Notes: generated by a model not told the origin, from the letters alone. A stretch of 64,000 nt of DNA from Halorubrum hochsteinianum (GCF_023702125.1 NZ_CP098415.1:2898045-2962044), one strand, 5' to 3'; shown: positions 16,609 through 25,525, counted from the stretch's first letter. A program made the numbers and translations.

Positions 16609-17547
16609 TCAGGCGTTCGCCTTCTCCACTAATTCAGGAGTCACCATCGCGTACAGATACCCCAGCCCGACAGCCATAGTGAACGCTCCGATCGCCCCGA
16701 GTTGTGTCACCGCCGCCGTCGACGGCGACCGAACTAATCCCTCTATCCGCCGCGGCACTCGGTCTGTCAGCAACCACTTCAGGTAGTCTCCCTTCGCGTC
16801 GGGCGCGTCCGGATACAGGAGGTCCATCACACGTTTGGAATACCCTTGCCAGAACGACCGGTACAGGAGCCACCGGAACTCCCCACGGTACTCGAATAGC
16901 GTGTGATGAACGACCGCATCCTCGGTGTACACCATTCCCTGTCCAAGCTCTTCCAATAGGCGGATTCCCACCGGAGCCTCGTGCGCCTGAAGGTGTTTGT
17001 CGCCCTTTCGACCCGTTTTCGGGTCGTATCCGCCGACTTTCAGAAATGCCTCTCGCCGATACGAGATGTTCGACCCGTACGTGTTCCGGACTTCCTCGCC
17101 GTCCTCAGCGAACCCCGGTTCAACGCAGCCGACGAGCCAGTAGAACTCTTCAGGGAAGAAATCGGGGCGTTCGCCCTGCCAGTTCGGCCGTACATCACCA
17201 CCAGCAGCAATCGCATCAGTTTCCTCGTACACCGCAACGAGGTTCGCAATCCAGTCCTCCTCGGCCACACCGTCGTCGTCGATGAACGCGACGATTTCGC
17301 CCGAAGCCAACTCCGCGCCCTCCGTCCGACTGTACGAGATTCCGCGGTTCTCGTCGTTGTCGTGAATCACGACGTTTTCACGATTCCCAAAGTCGTCGAC
17401 TGCGTGCTCGTACACCTCGGGATTTCCGTCGATCACCAACACGACCTCGATCGGGTCGTACGTCTGCGCGAGGGCGCTCTCGACGGCTTCGGTGAACACG
17501 TCGTAGCGCTCCATCGTGTACGTACAGACGACGACGGAGACCTTCAT
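16609..17547 (-). CDS. aglG: Glycosyltransferase family 2, AglG-like
   Basis: A 312-residue GT-A glycosyltransferase beginning MKVSVVVCTYTMERYDVF. It has the donor-binding VAFIDDDGVAEEDW (DxD-type motif), the acceptor-region stretch RNTYGSNISYRREAF and a C-terminal hydrophobic anchor (about residues 285-305). A longer in-frame extension to 17784 is rejected because it crosses the divergent aglB promoter and has non-protein-like composition. In Haloferax the gene beside aglB is aglG, which adds the second sugar (GlcA) of the N-glycan to dolichyl phosphate; position and sequence suggest the same role here. It converges with the GT4 gene, 7 bp apart. Confidence 0.8.
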   Translation of the reverse strand: MKVSVVVCTYTMERYDVFTEAVESALAQTYDPIEVVLVIDGNPEVYEHAVDDFGNRENVVIHDNDENRGISYSRTEGAELASGEIVAFIDDDGVAEEDWIANLVAVYEETDAIAAGGDVRPNWQGERPDFFPEEFYWLVGCVEPGFAEDGEEVRNTYGSNISYRREAFLKVGGYDPKTGRKGDKHLQAHEAPVGIRLLEELGQGMVYTEDAVVHHTLFEYRGEFRWLLYRSFWQGYSKRVMDLLYPDAPDAKGDYLKWLLTDRVPRRIEGLVRSPSTAAVTQLGAIGAFTMAVGLGYLYAMVTPELVEKANA

Positions 17548-17600
17548 TGGACTCAAATTTCCGCCCGGATCAATAAGGATTCTGAACGCGTCGTCGGGCG

Positions 17601-17608
17601 GTATATAA
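17601..17608 (+). promoter_or_regulatory. TATA box of aglB
   Basis: GTATATAA lies about 38-44 bp before ATG 17645, in the 97-bp intergenic space shared with the divergent aglG gene. Confidence 0.55.
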
Positions 17609-17644
17609 CAAGCCTTATGGAGGTTTTGGTGTTCACCACGTACA

Positions 17645-20600
17645 ATGAGCGCGCAAACAGACACCGACGAGGACGGAGAGCGGTCTGCTCTCGACGTCCT
17701 CCAACGGTGGTACCACGTCCCGCTCCTCCTCGGGGCCGTGGCCTTCATGCTGTGGACTCGCCTCCGGTCGTACGGCAACTTCACTCAAAACGGCGAAGTG
17801 TACTTCCGCGGCAACGACCCGTGGTACCACCTCCGCGAGACGACGTATCTCATGGAGAACTATCCGAACACGCTCCCGTTCGACCCGTGGACCGGGTTCC
17901 CAGTCGGCCGAAGTGCCGGCCAGTTCGGGACGCTCTGGGACCACATCATGGCGGTGGGCGTCTGGATTGCCCGTCCGATCATGGGCAGCACCGAGGAAGT
18001 CATGCTCGTCATGGCTCCGATCGCGGGCGCACTCGTCGCGATCCCGACGTACTTCATCGCGCGCCGGTTCACCGGTCGCGTCGCCGCGCTCGGCGGGGCC
18101 ATTACTCTCGCGCTCCTCCCCGGAACCTTCTTCAGCTACTCGCTTGTCGGCTTCCCCGACCACAGCGCAGCCGAAGTCCTCTTCCAGAGCATCGCCGTCC
18201 TCGCGTTCCTCGTCGCCTTCGCCGTCGCAGAGTGCGAGAAACCCGTCTGGGAACTCGTCGTCGACCGCGACTTCGAGGCCCTGAAACGCCCCGTCTCGTA
18301 CGCGGCCGCCGCCGGCGTCGCGCTCGGGCTGTACATCTGGACGTGGCAGCCCGGCGTTCTCCTCGTCGGGATTACCGGCATCTACCTCGCGGTGAAACTC
18401 ACGAGCGACGTCTACCACGGCCGGAGCCCCGAACCGGTCGCGTTCGCCGGTGCGGTCGCGATGACCGTCACGGCTGTGATGCAACTGATCGCGCTCGACA
18501 CGTTCGGATTCAATACGACCGCCTACTCGCTCCTCCAAGTCATTCTCCCGCTCGGCGTCGCGATCGGCGCGGTCTTCCTTGCGTGGCTCGCCCGCGAGTG
18601 GGAGGCGCGCAACCTCGACGTCTCGACGTACCCGCCGGCTGTCGGCGGACTTATCGTCGCGTCGGCGGGCGTCGTCTGGCTCGCCATCCCCTCGCTGTGG
18701 TCGACGCTCACCGGGAACCTCCTCAACTTCGTCGGGTTCAGCTCCAGCGCCACCTTCCGGACTATCGGTGAAGGAGGCCCGCCGCTCCAGGACGCCACGT
18801 TCACGAACTTCGTCCTCTCGCAGTACGGGCTCGCCTTCTTCCTCGCGCTCGCCGCAATTCTCTATATCCTCGCGCGCCCGCTGTATCGCTCCGACGACAC
18901 CAACCACACGCTGTACATCCCGGCCGCGCTCGCCGTGGTCGGCTCCGTCTACGCGGTCCCGCAGGCCTACGACGCGATCGGCGGCGTCGTCGGCGTGAGC
19001 TGGCAGGTGGTCGGGCTCGTCGTCGCCGCGGCGTTCCTCGTCGGGGCGACGTTCCTCGTCGAGTACGACGCCGAGGAGCTGTACTTCGTCGTGTGGGCCG
19101 CGTTCATCGGGAGCGCCGCGTTCACCCAGTCCCGGTTCAACTACTACCTCGCCGTCGTGGTCGCGGTCGGGACGGCGTACTTCCTCCAGGTCGCGCTCGA
19201 CGCCTTAGATCTCACGTCGCTCGACGCCGTCCGCGACATCGAGGGCTGGCAGGTGCTGACCGTCGTCGCGGTGCTCGCCGTCCTCCTCGTTCCGCTCGTC
19301 GGCGTCGCCACGCCGGTCTGGACCGCCGGCAACTCCAGTAACCCCGGCAGCGTCGTCCAGTGGGACGAGAGCCTCCAGTGGATGAACGACGAGACGCCCC
19401 AGCCGGGCGAACTCGAGGGCGCGGACAACGCGATGGACCCGTACGACACCTACGAGCGACCCGCAGACGGCGACTTCGACTACCCCGAGGGAGCGTACGG
19501 CGTCCAGTCATGGTGGGACTACGGCCACTGGATCACCACCCGCGCTGAGCGCATCCCGAACGCGAACCCGTTCCAGCAGAACGCCGGCGAAGCGGCCGAC
19601 TACCTGCTCGCGCCGAGCGAAGAGCAGGCGGCCGACGTGCTCGCGAGCCAGAGCACCGAGGGGAACCAGACCCGCTACGTGATGGTCGACTGGCAGATGG
19701 CGTCGCCGAACTCCAAGTTCAACGCGCCGGTTACCTTCTACAGCGGCAACGAGACGGTCCGCGACTTCAACGAGCTGCTCTACCAGCGCGTCCAAGGCCA
19801 GAACGGCCAGCAGGGCGGGCTTCGGGCCGCGATCCAGACCCGCACCCAACGCTATCACGAGAGCCAGATGATCCGGCTCTACCAGCACCACGGGAGCGCG
19901 GTCGAACCCGATCCGGTGGTGTTGGACTGGGAGCCGCAGACGGCCGAAACGCAGTCCGGCGAACAGGTCGACATCAAGGTCCTCCCGAGCGAGGGACAGC
20001 CGGTCCAGCGGTTCGACAACCTCTCGGCCGCCCGGTCGTACGTCGAGGAGGACGGCTCGGCGCAGATCGGCGGCGTGATGGGCGTGCCCACCGAGCGCGT
20101 CGATGCGCTCGAACACTACCGGCTGGTTCACGCCACGCAGGCTCCCGGCCGGTCGCCGTACGCGCAGCAGGCGCACATCCTCGCCCAGCGGTTCGGCGTC
20201 GACCTCCAAGCGACGTTCGGCGAGTCGCTGTTCGGCGCGTTCAGCGACGATTTCGTCAAGACGTTCGAACGCGTGCCGGGCGCGACCGTCGAGGGCTCGG
20301 GCGCAGAGCCCGGTCAGGAGGTCGAGGCGACCGTCGAGATGCGGAAGCCGAACGGGCAGACGTTCGAGTACACGCAGTACGCGACCGCGGACGAGAACGG
20401 CGAGTTCGAACTCACGCTCCCGTACTCGACGACGGGCTACGACGAGTTCGGCCCCGAGAACGGGTACACGAACACGAGCGTCCGCGCGACCGGTCCGTAC
20501 AACGTCACCACCGCGCAGACGACGGGTGAGGACCTGTACACCACCGAGCAGTTCGGGCAGGTCGAGGTGACCGAAGGGCAGGTCGTCGGCGAGGACGACG

Positions 20601-20806
20601 CGACGGCGACCGTCGAACTCGAAGAGCGGATCGTCGACTGCCCGAGCGGCGACCCCGCGTGTCCCGTCGACGACGGGGGCGACGAGGGCAGCGACGGCGG
20701 CGACACGACGAATTCGACCGACTCCGCGAGCGTGTTCGGCGCGGCCGAGCCGGTGACGGCGGTCGACGCCGCGAGCGCGACGGCGACCGGCGACGCCTCC
20801 GCCTGA
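17645..20806 (+). CDS. aglB: Dolichyl-phosphooligosaccharide-protein glycotransferase AglB
   Basis: Archaeal STT3-type oligosaccharyltransferase (1053 residues) that transfers the lipid-linked glycan to Asn-X-Ser/Thr of S-layer proteins, archaellins and pilins on the outer face of the membrane. The N-terminal half has about 13 membrane segments with the first catalytic loop GNDPWYHLRET (metal/acceptor Asp near residue 58) and PDHSAAEVLF. The soluble half has the invariant WWDYG (residues 623-627) in SWWDYGHWIT. The C-terminal extracellular part is acidic and ends in a Gly/Asp/Thr-rich low-complexity tail. Length and layout match haloarchaeal AglB. A DUF368 gene follows after 38 bp, probably co-transcribed. 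Confidence 0.96.
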   Translation: MSAQTDTDEDGERSALDVLQRWYHVPLLLGAVAFMLWTRLRSYGNFTQNGEVYFRGNDPWYHLRETTYLMENYPNTLPFDPWTGFPVGRSAGQFGTLWDHIMAVGVWIARPIMGSTEEVMLVMAPIAGALVAIPTYFIARRFTGRVAALGGAITLALLPGTFFSYSLVGFPDHSAAEVLFQSIAVLAFLVAFAVAECEKPVWELVVDRDFEALKRPVSYAAAAGVALGLYIWTWQPGVLLVGITGIYLAVKLTSDVYHGRSPEPVAFAGAVAMTVTAVMQLIALDTFGFNTTAYSLLQVILPLGVAIGAVFLAWLAREWEARNLDVSTYPPAVGGLIVASAGVVWLAIPSLWSTLTGNLLNFVGFSSSATFRTIGEGGPPLQDATFTNFVLSQYGLAFFLALAAILYILARPLYRSDDTNHTLYIPAALAVVGSVYAVPQAYDAIGGVVGVSWQVVGLVVAAAFLVGATFLVEYDAEELYFVVWAAFIGSAAFTQSRFNYYLAVVVAVGTAYFLQVALDALDLTSLDAVRDIEGWQVLTVVAVLAVLLVPLVGVATPVWTAGNSSNPGSVVQWDESLQWMNDETPQPGELEGADNAMDPYDTYERPADGDFDYPEGAYGVQSWWDYGHWITTRAERIPNANPFQQNAGEAADYLLAPSEEQAADVLASQSTEGNQTRYVMVDWQMASPNSKFNAPVTFYSGNETVRDFNELLYQRVQGQNGQQGGLRAAIQTRTQRYHESQMIRLYQHHGSAVEPDPVVLDWEPQTAETQSGEQVDIKVLPSEGQPVQRFDNLSAARSYVEEDGSAQIGGVMGVPTERVDALEHYRLVHATQAPGRSPYAQQAHILAQRFGVDLQATFGESLFGAFSDDFVKTFERVPGATVEGSGAEPGQEVEATVEMRKPNGQTFEYTQYATADENGEFELTLPYSTTGYDEFGPENGYTNTSVRATGPYNVTTAQTTGEDLYTTEQFGQVEVTEGQVVGEDDATATVELEERIVDCPSGDPACPVDDGGDEGSDGGDTTNSTDSASVFGAAEPVTAVDAASATATGDASA

Positions 20807-20844
20807 GTCCGGGCCGTTAACTACCGCCGCACTGTTTTCGACGC

Positions 20845-21789
20845 ATGGACGACCCCCGCGACTGGCTGGCGCTGTACCTGAAAGGCGTCGCCATGGGGAG
20901 CGCGGACGCGGTTCCCGGCGTCTCGGGCGGCACCATCGCGCTCATCGTCGGCATCTACGAGCGACTGATCGCGGCCGTCACGGCGATCGACCCCGGCAGA
21001 GTCCGCCGCGTGCTGGCGGGGGTCCGGCCGGGGAACCTCGCGGACGCGCGGGCCGCGTTCTGCGAGGTCGACGGCGCGTTCCTGCTCGTGTTAGGGGCGG
21101 GCATCGGCACCGCAGTCGTCGCCGTGTTGAGCGCGGTGAACTACCTGCTCGCGACGCGGCCCGTCGCGACGTACGGCTTCTTCTTCGGGCTGATCGCCGC
21201 CAGCGCCGCGGCCCTGCTGGGCGACGTCGACCTCGGCACGCCGCGCCGGAAGGCCGCCGCGCTCGCCGGGTTCGCGCTGGCGTTCCTCGCCTCCGGGGTC
21301 GCCTCGACGGGCCTCGGTAGCCCGTTGCCGCTCGTGTTCCTCGCGGGCGGGGTCGCGGTCAGCGCGATGGTGCTGCCGGGGGTCTCCGGCTCGCTGCTGC
21401 TCGTCGTCCTCGGTCAGTACGAGTACATGTCCGGCGTCGTGAGCCGGTTCGTCGACGGGGTGGGCGCGCTCGCGGTCGGGAACGGTTCCGACGCGCTCGT
21501 CGAGACGCTCCCGCCGGTCGCGGCGTTTCTCGCCGGCGGCGTCTGCGGGCTGTTCACGGTCGCGCACGCGGTCCGCTACGCGCTCGCGAGGGCGCGCGCC
21601 GCGACGCTCGCGTTCCTCGTGAGCCTCGTCGTCGGGGCGCTCCGCGCGCCGCTGGTGGAGGTGTCCGCGCGACTGGCCGAAAGCGGCGAGTCGTGGCGCG
21701 CGGCCGCGCCGCGGTTCGCGCTGGCCGCGCTCGTCGGTGCCGGGCTCGTGGCCGTTCTGAATCGGTACTCCGCGACCATCGAGTACTGA
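20845..21789 (+). CDS. DUF368 (PopT-like) polyprenyl-phosphate translocase candidate
   Basis: A 314-residue membrane protein with about 8-9 hydrophobic segments and the DUF368 signature GVAMGSADAVPGVSGGTIAL (about residues 13-32), echoed by VLPGVSGSLLLVVLGQYEY (about 176-194). Bacterial DUF368 proteins (PopT) have been shown genetically to act as undecaprenyl-phosphate translocases that return the lipid carrier after glycan transfer. The archaeal equivalent would act on dolichyl phosphate. The position 38 bp after aglB fits that role, but function here is inference. An internally repeated PGVSGG/PGVSGS pattern suggests a two-fold repeat. Confidence 0.8.
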   Translation: MDDPRDWLALYLKGVAMGSADAVPGVSGGTIALIVGIYERLIAAVTAIDPGRVRRVLAGVRPGNLADARAAFCEVDGAFLLVLGAGIGTAVVAVLSAVNYLLATRPVATYGFFFGLIAASAAALLGDVDLGTPRRKAAALAGFALAFLASGVASTGLGSPLPLVFLAGGVAVSAMVLPGVSGSLLLVVLGQYEYMSGVVSRFVDGVGALAVGNGSDALVETLPPVAAFLAGGVCGLFTVAHAVRYALARARAATLAFLVSLVVGALRAPLVEVSARLAESGESWRAAAPRFALAALVGAGLVAVLNRYSATIEY

Positions 21790-21847
21790 GCAGTGGGTCC
21801 GGTCGCGGTTACGAAGGGAAAGCAGGTCACAGTCCGTCTGTCGTCAG

Positions 21848-21937
21848 CACCCACCGCTAAATGGGTGGCATTGTCGGTGGACCCGGTTCTGGCCAACCCT
21901 ACAGTGAACAGAAGAGAGAGCCCACGACAGTCGTGGG
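21848..21937. mobile_element. Hairpin-bounded relic resembling IS200/IS605-type ends
   Basis: Two short hairpins, 21848-21867 (CACCCA...TGGGTG) and 21921-21937 (CCCACGA-CAG-TCGTGGG), lie about 50 bp apart in the gap after the DUF368 gene. The second resembles the subterminal hairpin typical of haloarchaeal IS200/IS605 (IS1341) right ends and of their non-coding derivatives. No tnpA or tnpB remnant is visible, so this is a relic or a small palindrome-associated element. Confidence 0.4.
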
Positions 21938-21943
21938 ACGAAG

Positions 21944-22372
21944 TCAAGCTGGTTCGGTCCGGAACCGAGTGATCGCGACATCGGTGACGTCGTCGTAGTC
22001 GTCGTCGGCACCGACCAAGAGCACCCCGTCGACGTGCGCTGCTGTCCCGAGTGCAAAGGCATCACCGAGTGCTGGCGAGTAGCGGAATTTGAAGTCGGCT
22101 GCCAACGCCCATGTCTGTTCGGTGTCGACGCGACGGATGCCACTTTCCTCGAGGACGTCGACGACGGCATCAGCGCGCTCCTCGCCGTCGATCGCCCGCA
22201 CGATGTAGTGGATCTCGGCAAGGTTGGCCGCCGAGATGTAGCCGTCTGCTGCGCCTTCGATGGCGTCAACGTACGTTTCGACGGTGTCGCTCCCTGGTTC
22301 GTTACAAAAATAGGCGATGAGTGGTTCGGCGTCGAAGACGATCGCTTCGGGAGTCCTAGCCCCGTCCGTCAT
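21944..22372 (-). CDS. vapC: VapC-type PIN-domain toxin
   Basis: A 142-residue PIN-domain ribonuclease. The acidic active-site residues are the Asp of IVFDAEPLIAYF, the Glu in NLAEIHYIV, and the Asp residues of GDAFALGTAAH and GADDDYDDV near the end. It overlaps the upstream AbrB-type gene by 4 bp (22369-22372), the usual antitoxin-toxin order. It would be a toxin that cleaves RNA (often initiator tRNA or rRNA in this family) when released from its partner. The stop lies next to the hairpin relic. Confidence 0.85.
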   Translation of the reverse strand: MTDGARTPEAIVFDAEPLIAYFCNEPGSDTVETYVDAIEGAADGYISAANLAEIHYIVRAIDGEERADAVVDVLEESGIRRVDTEQTWALAADFKFRYSPALGDAFALGTAAHVDGVLLVGADDDYDDVTDVAITRFRTEPA

Positions 22373-22677
22373 GCGTCAGCCTCGTCGTCACCGGCGTAGC
22401 GCTGCCGCAACTCTTCTTCACTGGCTTTGTCCGCTGTACGTTCCTCTTGGAGGCGCTCGGTTGCTGAGCGCCCCTGCTCGTCGGTTTTCCCTTCCAGAAC
22501 CCCGCGCAGGTCTGTAACCGAGTGGATGGGGCGAACAACGATGTCGCCCTCTTCAGTCCGAATGAACTTCACACGGCCGGGCGTGTCGATACCCAACTCC
22601 TCACGGAACTCCTTCGGGATTGTGGCTTGCCCGCGCGACGATACGGACACCACTTTTTCAGACTCTGCCTCACTCAT
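22369..22677 (-). CDS. vapB: VapB-type AbrB/SpoVT antitoxin
   Basis: A 102-residue antitoxin and transcription regulator. The N-terminal AbrB/MazE swapped-hairpin domain is clear: VVSVSSRGQATIPKEFREELG (about residues 9-29). The C-terminal half is charged and helical and would wrap the PIN toxin. It likely autorepresses the operon; a TATA-like TTTATA lies at about 22709-22714 upstream. Confidence 0.85.
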   Translation of the reverse strand: MSEAESEKVVSVSSRGQATIPKEFREELGIDTPGRVKFIRTEEGDIVVRPIHSVTDLRGVLEGKTDEQGRSATERLQEERTADKASEEELRQRYAGDDEADA

Positions 22678-22859
22678 ACTATTTTCTATTATTACTTTTG
22701 TTCAGGCCTATAAAACACCAGCGTTGAATTAGGTAGTTAATATGTAAGATCAGTCATTGATTCGCCGGTCTCGAGTGTACGGCTCGTCGTGGATCTCTGA
22801 CTCGACACCTGAAGTGGCTCGCAACGCCTTTTCGGCTCCCAGTCGTACGCCCGACCGAC

Positions 22860-23420
22860 ATGGTCCAGACCGAATCCGAGTCCGAACTCGACCGCGGCGA
22901 CACCGCCCCCGACTTCGAACTGCCCGGCGCGGACGGGGAGACGCACGCGCTCGACGAGTTCGAGACGGACGCGCTGCTCGTCGTGTTCACCTGTAACCAC
23001 TGCCCGTACGCGAAGGCGAAGATCGACCTGCTGAACGAGCTGGCGGCCGAGTACGACGACCTCGCGGTCGTCGGGATCAACCCTAACGACGCCGACGAGT
23101 ATCCCGAGGACTCCTTCGAGGCGATGCGTGAGGCCGTCGCCGACGGCACGGTCGCGTACGACGCGTACCTCCGGGACGAGACCGCCGAGGTCGCGGCCGC
23201 GTACGACGCCGTCTGTACGCCCGACCCGTTCCTGTTCGGTCGCGCGGACGGCGCGTGGAGACTTCGCTACCACGGCCGCCTCGACGACGCGCTCAACCCC
23301 GACGACGAGGCGACCGAGTTCTACGTCCGCGACGCGGTCGACGCCGTCCTCGCGGGCGAAGAGGTCGACATCCCCGACCGCCCCTCTCGGGGCTGTTCGA
23401 TCAAGTGGCCGGACGCGTAG
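22860..23420 (+). CDS. Thioredoxin-fold redoxin (AhpC/TSA or TlpA-like)
   Basis: A 186-residue thioredoxin-superfamily protein. It opens GDTAPDFELPGADGETHAL, as in peroxiredoxin-like proteins, followed by the redox site FTCNHCPYAKAK with Cys45 and Cys48 (CxxC). CNHCPYAK is typical of the TlpA/AhpC-like group that includes putative thiol oxidoreductases. No signal peptide is visible, so it is probably cytoplasmic. The C-terminus RGCSIKW carries another Cys, a conserved feature of this group. Substrate unknown. Confidence 0.8.
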   Translation: MVQTESESELDRGDTAPDFELPGADGETHALDEFETDALLVVFTCNHCPYAKAKIDLLNELAAEYDDLAVVGINPNDADEYPEDSFEAMREAVADGTVAYDAYLRDETAEVAAAYDAVCTPDPFLFGRADGAWRLRYHGRLDDALNPDDEATEFYVRDAVDAVLAGEEVDIPDRPSRGCSIKWPDA

Positions 23421-23499
23421 GGGACCGGCCGCCAGGCCCGAACCGGATCCGCGTTCCGACGGAGACGGGTTAACAAGGGACCGGCCCGAACGGCTTCGC

Positions 23500-24201
23500 A
23501 TGAGCATGAAAGGCGACGACCCGGACCTCCACGAGATCGATCGGTACGACGGCGGCGTCGGTTGGATCGCGTACCCCGACGAGACGATGGAGCGCGCGAG
23601 CCACGCGTTCGCGGTACACAACGAGGAGAGCGACGAGGACGACGTGTGGGTCGTCGACCCGGTCGACGCGCCCGGCGTCGACGACCTGCTCGCCGAACTG
23701 GGCACCGTCGCCGGCGTCGTGATCGGGCTCGACCGCCACGTGCGCGACAGCGACACCCTCGCCGCGCGCCACGACGTACCGGTGTACGTCCCCGACTGGA
23801 TGACCGGCGTCGTCGGCGACCTCGACCCGGAGGTCGAAGTCGAGCGGTTCGGCTCGCGGCTCGCCGACACCGGCTTCGAGGCGGTCCGGATCCGCGACTC
23901 GTCGGTCCCGCCGTGGCAGGAGGTCGGGCTGTTCGACGGCGAGACGCTGATCGTCCCCGAGTCGGTCGGCACGGGATCGTACTTCCGGGGGGACCGAGAG
24001 CGACTCGGCGTCCACCCAATGCTCCGGCTCACGCCGCCGACGAGCGCGCTCTCGGGGCTGAACCCGGAGCGCGTCCTCGTCGGCCACGGCGTCGGCGTCC
24101 ACGAGCGCGCCGCGGTCGCCCTCGAAGACGCGCTCTCGAACTCTCGGAGCAAGGCCCCCGGGCTGTACGCGAGCACGCTCCGGTCCGCGCTGCCGTTCTG
24201 A
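23500..24201 (+). CDS. Degenerate metallo-beta-lactamase-fold protein
   Basis: A 233-residue protein with the outline of an MBL-fold protein: an N-terminal strand region, GVVIGLDRHVRD where HxHxDH would stand, ETLIVPESVGT, and a C-terminal HPMLRLTPPTSALSGLNP...VLVGHGVGVHE. The HxHxDH zinc motif is missing, so it is probably catalytically inactive or altered. ATG 23500 is chosen because the upstream frame overlaps the redoxin gene in a non-homologous way. It is a stand-alone gene; role unknown. Confidence 0.6.
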   Translation: MSMKGDDPDLHEIDRYDGGVGWIAYPDETMERASHAFAVHNEESDEDDVWVVDPVDAPGVDDLLAELGTVAGVVIGLDRHVRDSDTLAARHDVPVYVPDWMTGVVGDLDPEVEVERFGSRLADTGFEAVRIRDSSVPPWQEVGLFDGETLIVPESVGTGSYFRGDRERLGVHPMLRLTPPTSALSGLNPERVLVGHGVGVHERAAVALEDALSNSRSKAPGLYASTLRSALPF

Positions 24202-24276
24202 CGCGACTCGGCGGCGACCGAACCGGTCGGGCCGTGCGTGCCCTTTTGTCACCCCGAACCGTAGGAGGGCCGACTA

Positions 24277-24693
24277 GTGATCTACGTCACCCGCGACCTG
24301 TTGACCGTGCTGCGGGAGCGCGCCGCGAGCGAGGACCCCGACGAGGTGAACCTCCGGCTCTCGGCGACGCCCGCCGGCGAGTTCGAGACCGACCTCGGGC
24401 TCGACCCGGAGACGCCGGTGGTGACCCACTTCACCCTGCCGTCCGTGGGGGGCTCGGTCAGCTCCGTGTTCGGCGTCGACCTCGGCACGCCGGCCGGCGA
24501 GGGGGGCGCGCGGTTCGTCTCGCACCCGGACGGCTTCCTCGGGGTGTCGCGGACCGACGACCTCGCGGGCGTGGTGTTCGTCGCTGTTCCCCCGTACGAC
24601 GAGGACTCGGTCGCCGCCTTCGACCGGTCCGGGGACGGCGTCGAACTCGCCGTCGTCGACGCGGTCCCGCCGACCGAGTCCGTCCCGGAGTGA
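24277..24693 (+). CDS. Uncharacterised haloarchaeal protein
   Basis: A 138-residue protein not recognised. It begins MIYVTRDLLTVLRERA from a GTG codon preceded by a strong Shine-Dalgarno (GGAGG, about 9-13 bp upstream), which supports this start. The middle has an alternating hydrophobic/charged beta-like pattern with no catalytic motif, and there is no membrane segment. It lies between the MBL-like gene and another small haloarchaeal gene, all on the plus strand. Confidence 0.6.
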   Translation: MIYVTRDLLTVLRERAASEDPDEVNLRLSATPAGEFETDLGLDPETPVVTHFTLPSVGGSVSSVFGVDLGTPAGEGGARFVSHPDGFLGVSRTDDLAGVVFVAVPPYDEDSVAAFDRSGDGVELAVVDAVPPTESVPE

Positions 24694-24736
24694 GAGAACA
24701 GGGGTTTCAAGCCGCCGGAGGAAGTAGGCCGCGGCG

Positions 24737-25063
24737 ATGGCAGCACGGCCACCCGGCGGCGGCGATACCGACGAGCCCGAGGCGATCGAGTTCGGCATCG
24801 CGGCCCTCGACGCCCGGATCGACGAGGCGGAGGTGTCGTTTCCCGCGACGGCCGCGGAGCTACGCGACGCGCTCGGCGACCAGTCGATCCCCTACGACGC
24901 GCACGGACGGTCGCTCACCGTCTCGGACGCGCTCGACCGCGTGCCGCAACGGGAGTTCGAAAACGAGACGGCGCTTCTCAACGCGCTCTATCCGGTGTTC
25001 GACGAGGCGCGCCGCGAGGAGCGCGGCGTGATCGCCAGCCTGCGCGACGCGCTCCCGTTCTGA
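24737..25063 (+). CDS. Small haloarchaeal protein, DUF5789/DUF2795-like
   Basis: A 108-residue acidic protein. The central part, VSFPATAAELRDALGDQSIPY ... ALDRVPQREFENETALLNAL, follows the pattern of DUF5789/DUF2795 small proteins (a PAT-x-x-EL turn, then a helix and an LP-x-x-xF/Y strand). Function unknown; these are often near stress genes. The family label is a memory-based guess, and the gene call rests on composition and open frame. Confidence 0.55.
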   Translation: MAARPPGGGDTDEPEAIEFGIAALDARIDEAEVSFPATAAELRDALGDQSIPYDAHGRSLTVSDALDRVPQREFENETALLNALYPVFDEARREERGVIASLRDALPF

Positions 25064-25098
25064 GACGGGGGACGAAAGGGCGGATCGATCGAAAGTAC

Positions 25099-25413
25099 CT
25101 ATCTGGGTTCCGAGCGGGCGACGTCCTCGGCCGCCTCCTCCTCCGGTTCGCCGGCGTCGTACCGCTCGATCACGTCGTTGACTAAGACGATGTCGCCGAC
25201 GGCGCGGACCCAGCGGTACGGGACGATGACGCCGGTCGAGCCGCCCACCTCCCCGGCGAACAGCTCGTGGTTGAGCTCGGCGAGCGCGAGGCCGGTCACG
25301 GCGCGGGCGTCCAGATCCAGCTGGATGTCTTCGATCTCACCGACGAAGACGCCGTTGCTGGAGTACACCTCGCGGCCGACGAGCGACGTGATCTCTTCGG
25401 GGGCTGCGTTCAT
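25099..25413 (-). CDS. PRC-barrel domain protein
   Basis: A 104-residue PRC-barrel protein. ITSLVGREVYSSNGVFVGEIEDIQLDLD starts the barrel and GVIVPYRWVRAVGDIVLVND forms its second half. Small archaeal PRC-barrel proteins include CdpB-type cell-division proteins and RimM-like factors; this one has no other domain to decide between them. ATG 25413 is preferred to the in-frame start at 25428. The last 20 residues are acidic. Confidence 0.75.
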   Translation of the reverse strand: MNAAPEEITSLVGREVYSSNGVFVGEIEDIQLDLDARAVTGLALAELNHELFAGEVGGSTGVIVPYRWVRAVGDIVLVNDVIERYDAGEPEEEAAEDVARSEPR

Positions 25414-25525
25414 ACTCGATACGGTCACGAGCGCGCCTAATAAGCGTTCGTTGTCGGACGACGCGCGTCGGACGCTCCGTCGATTCGCGGGTCGGACCTC
25501 GGGTGCTTCACCGGTCGCGTGACCG

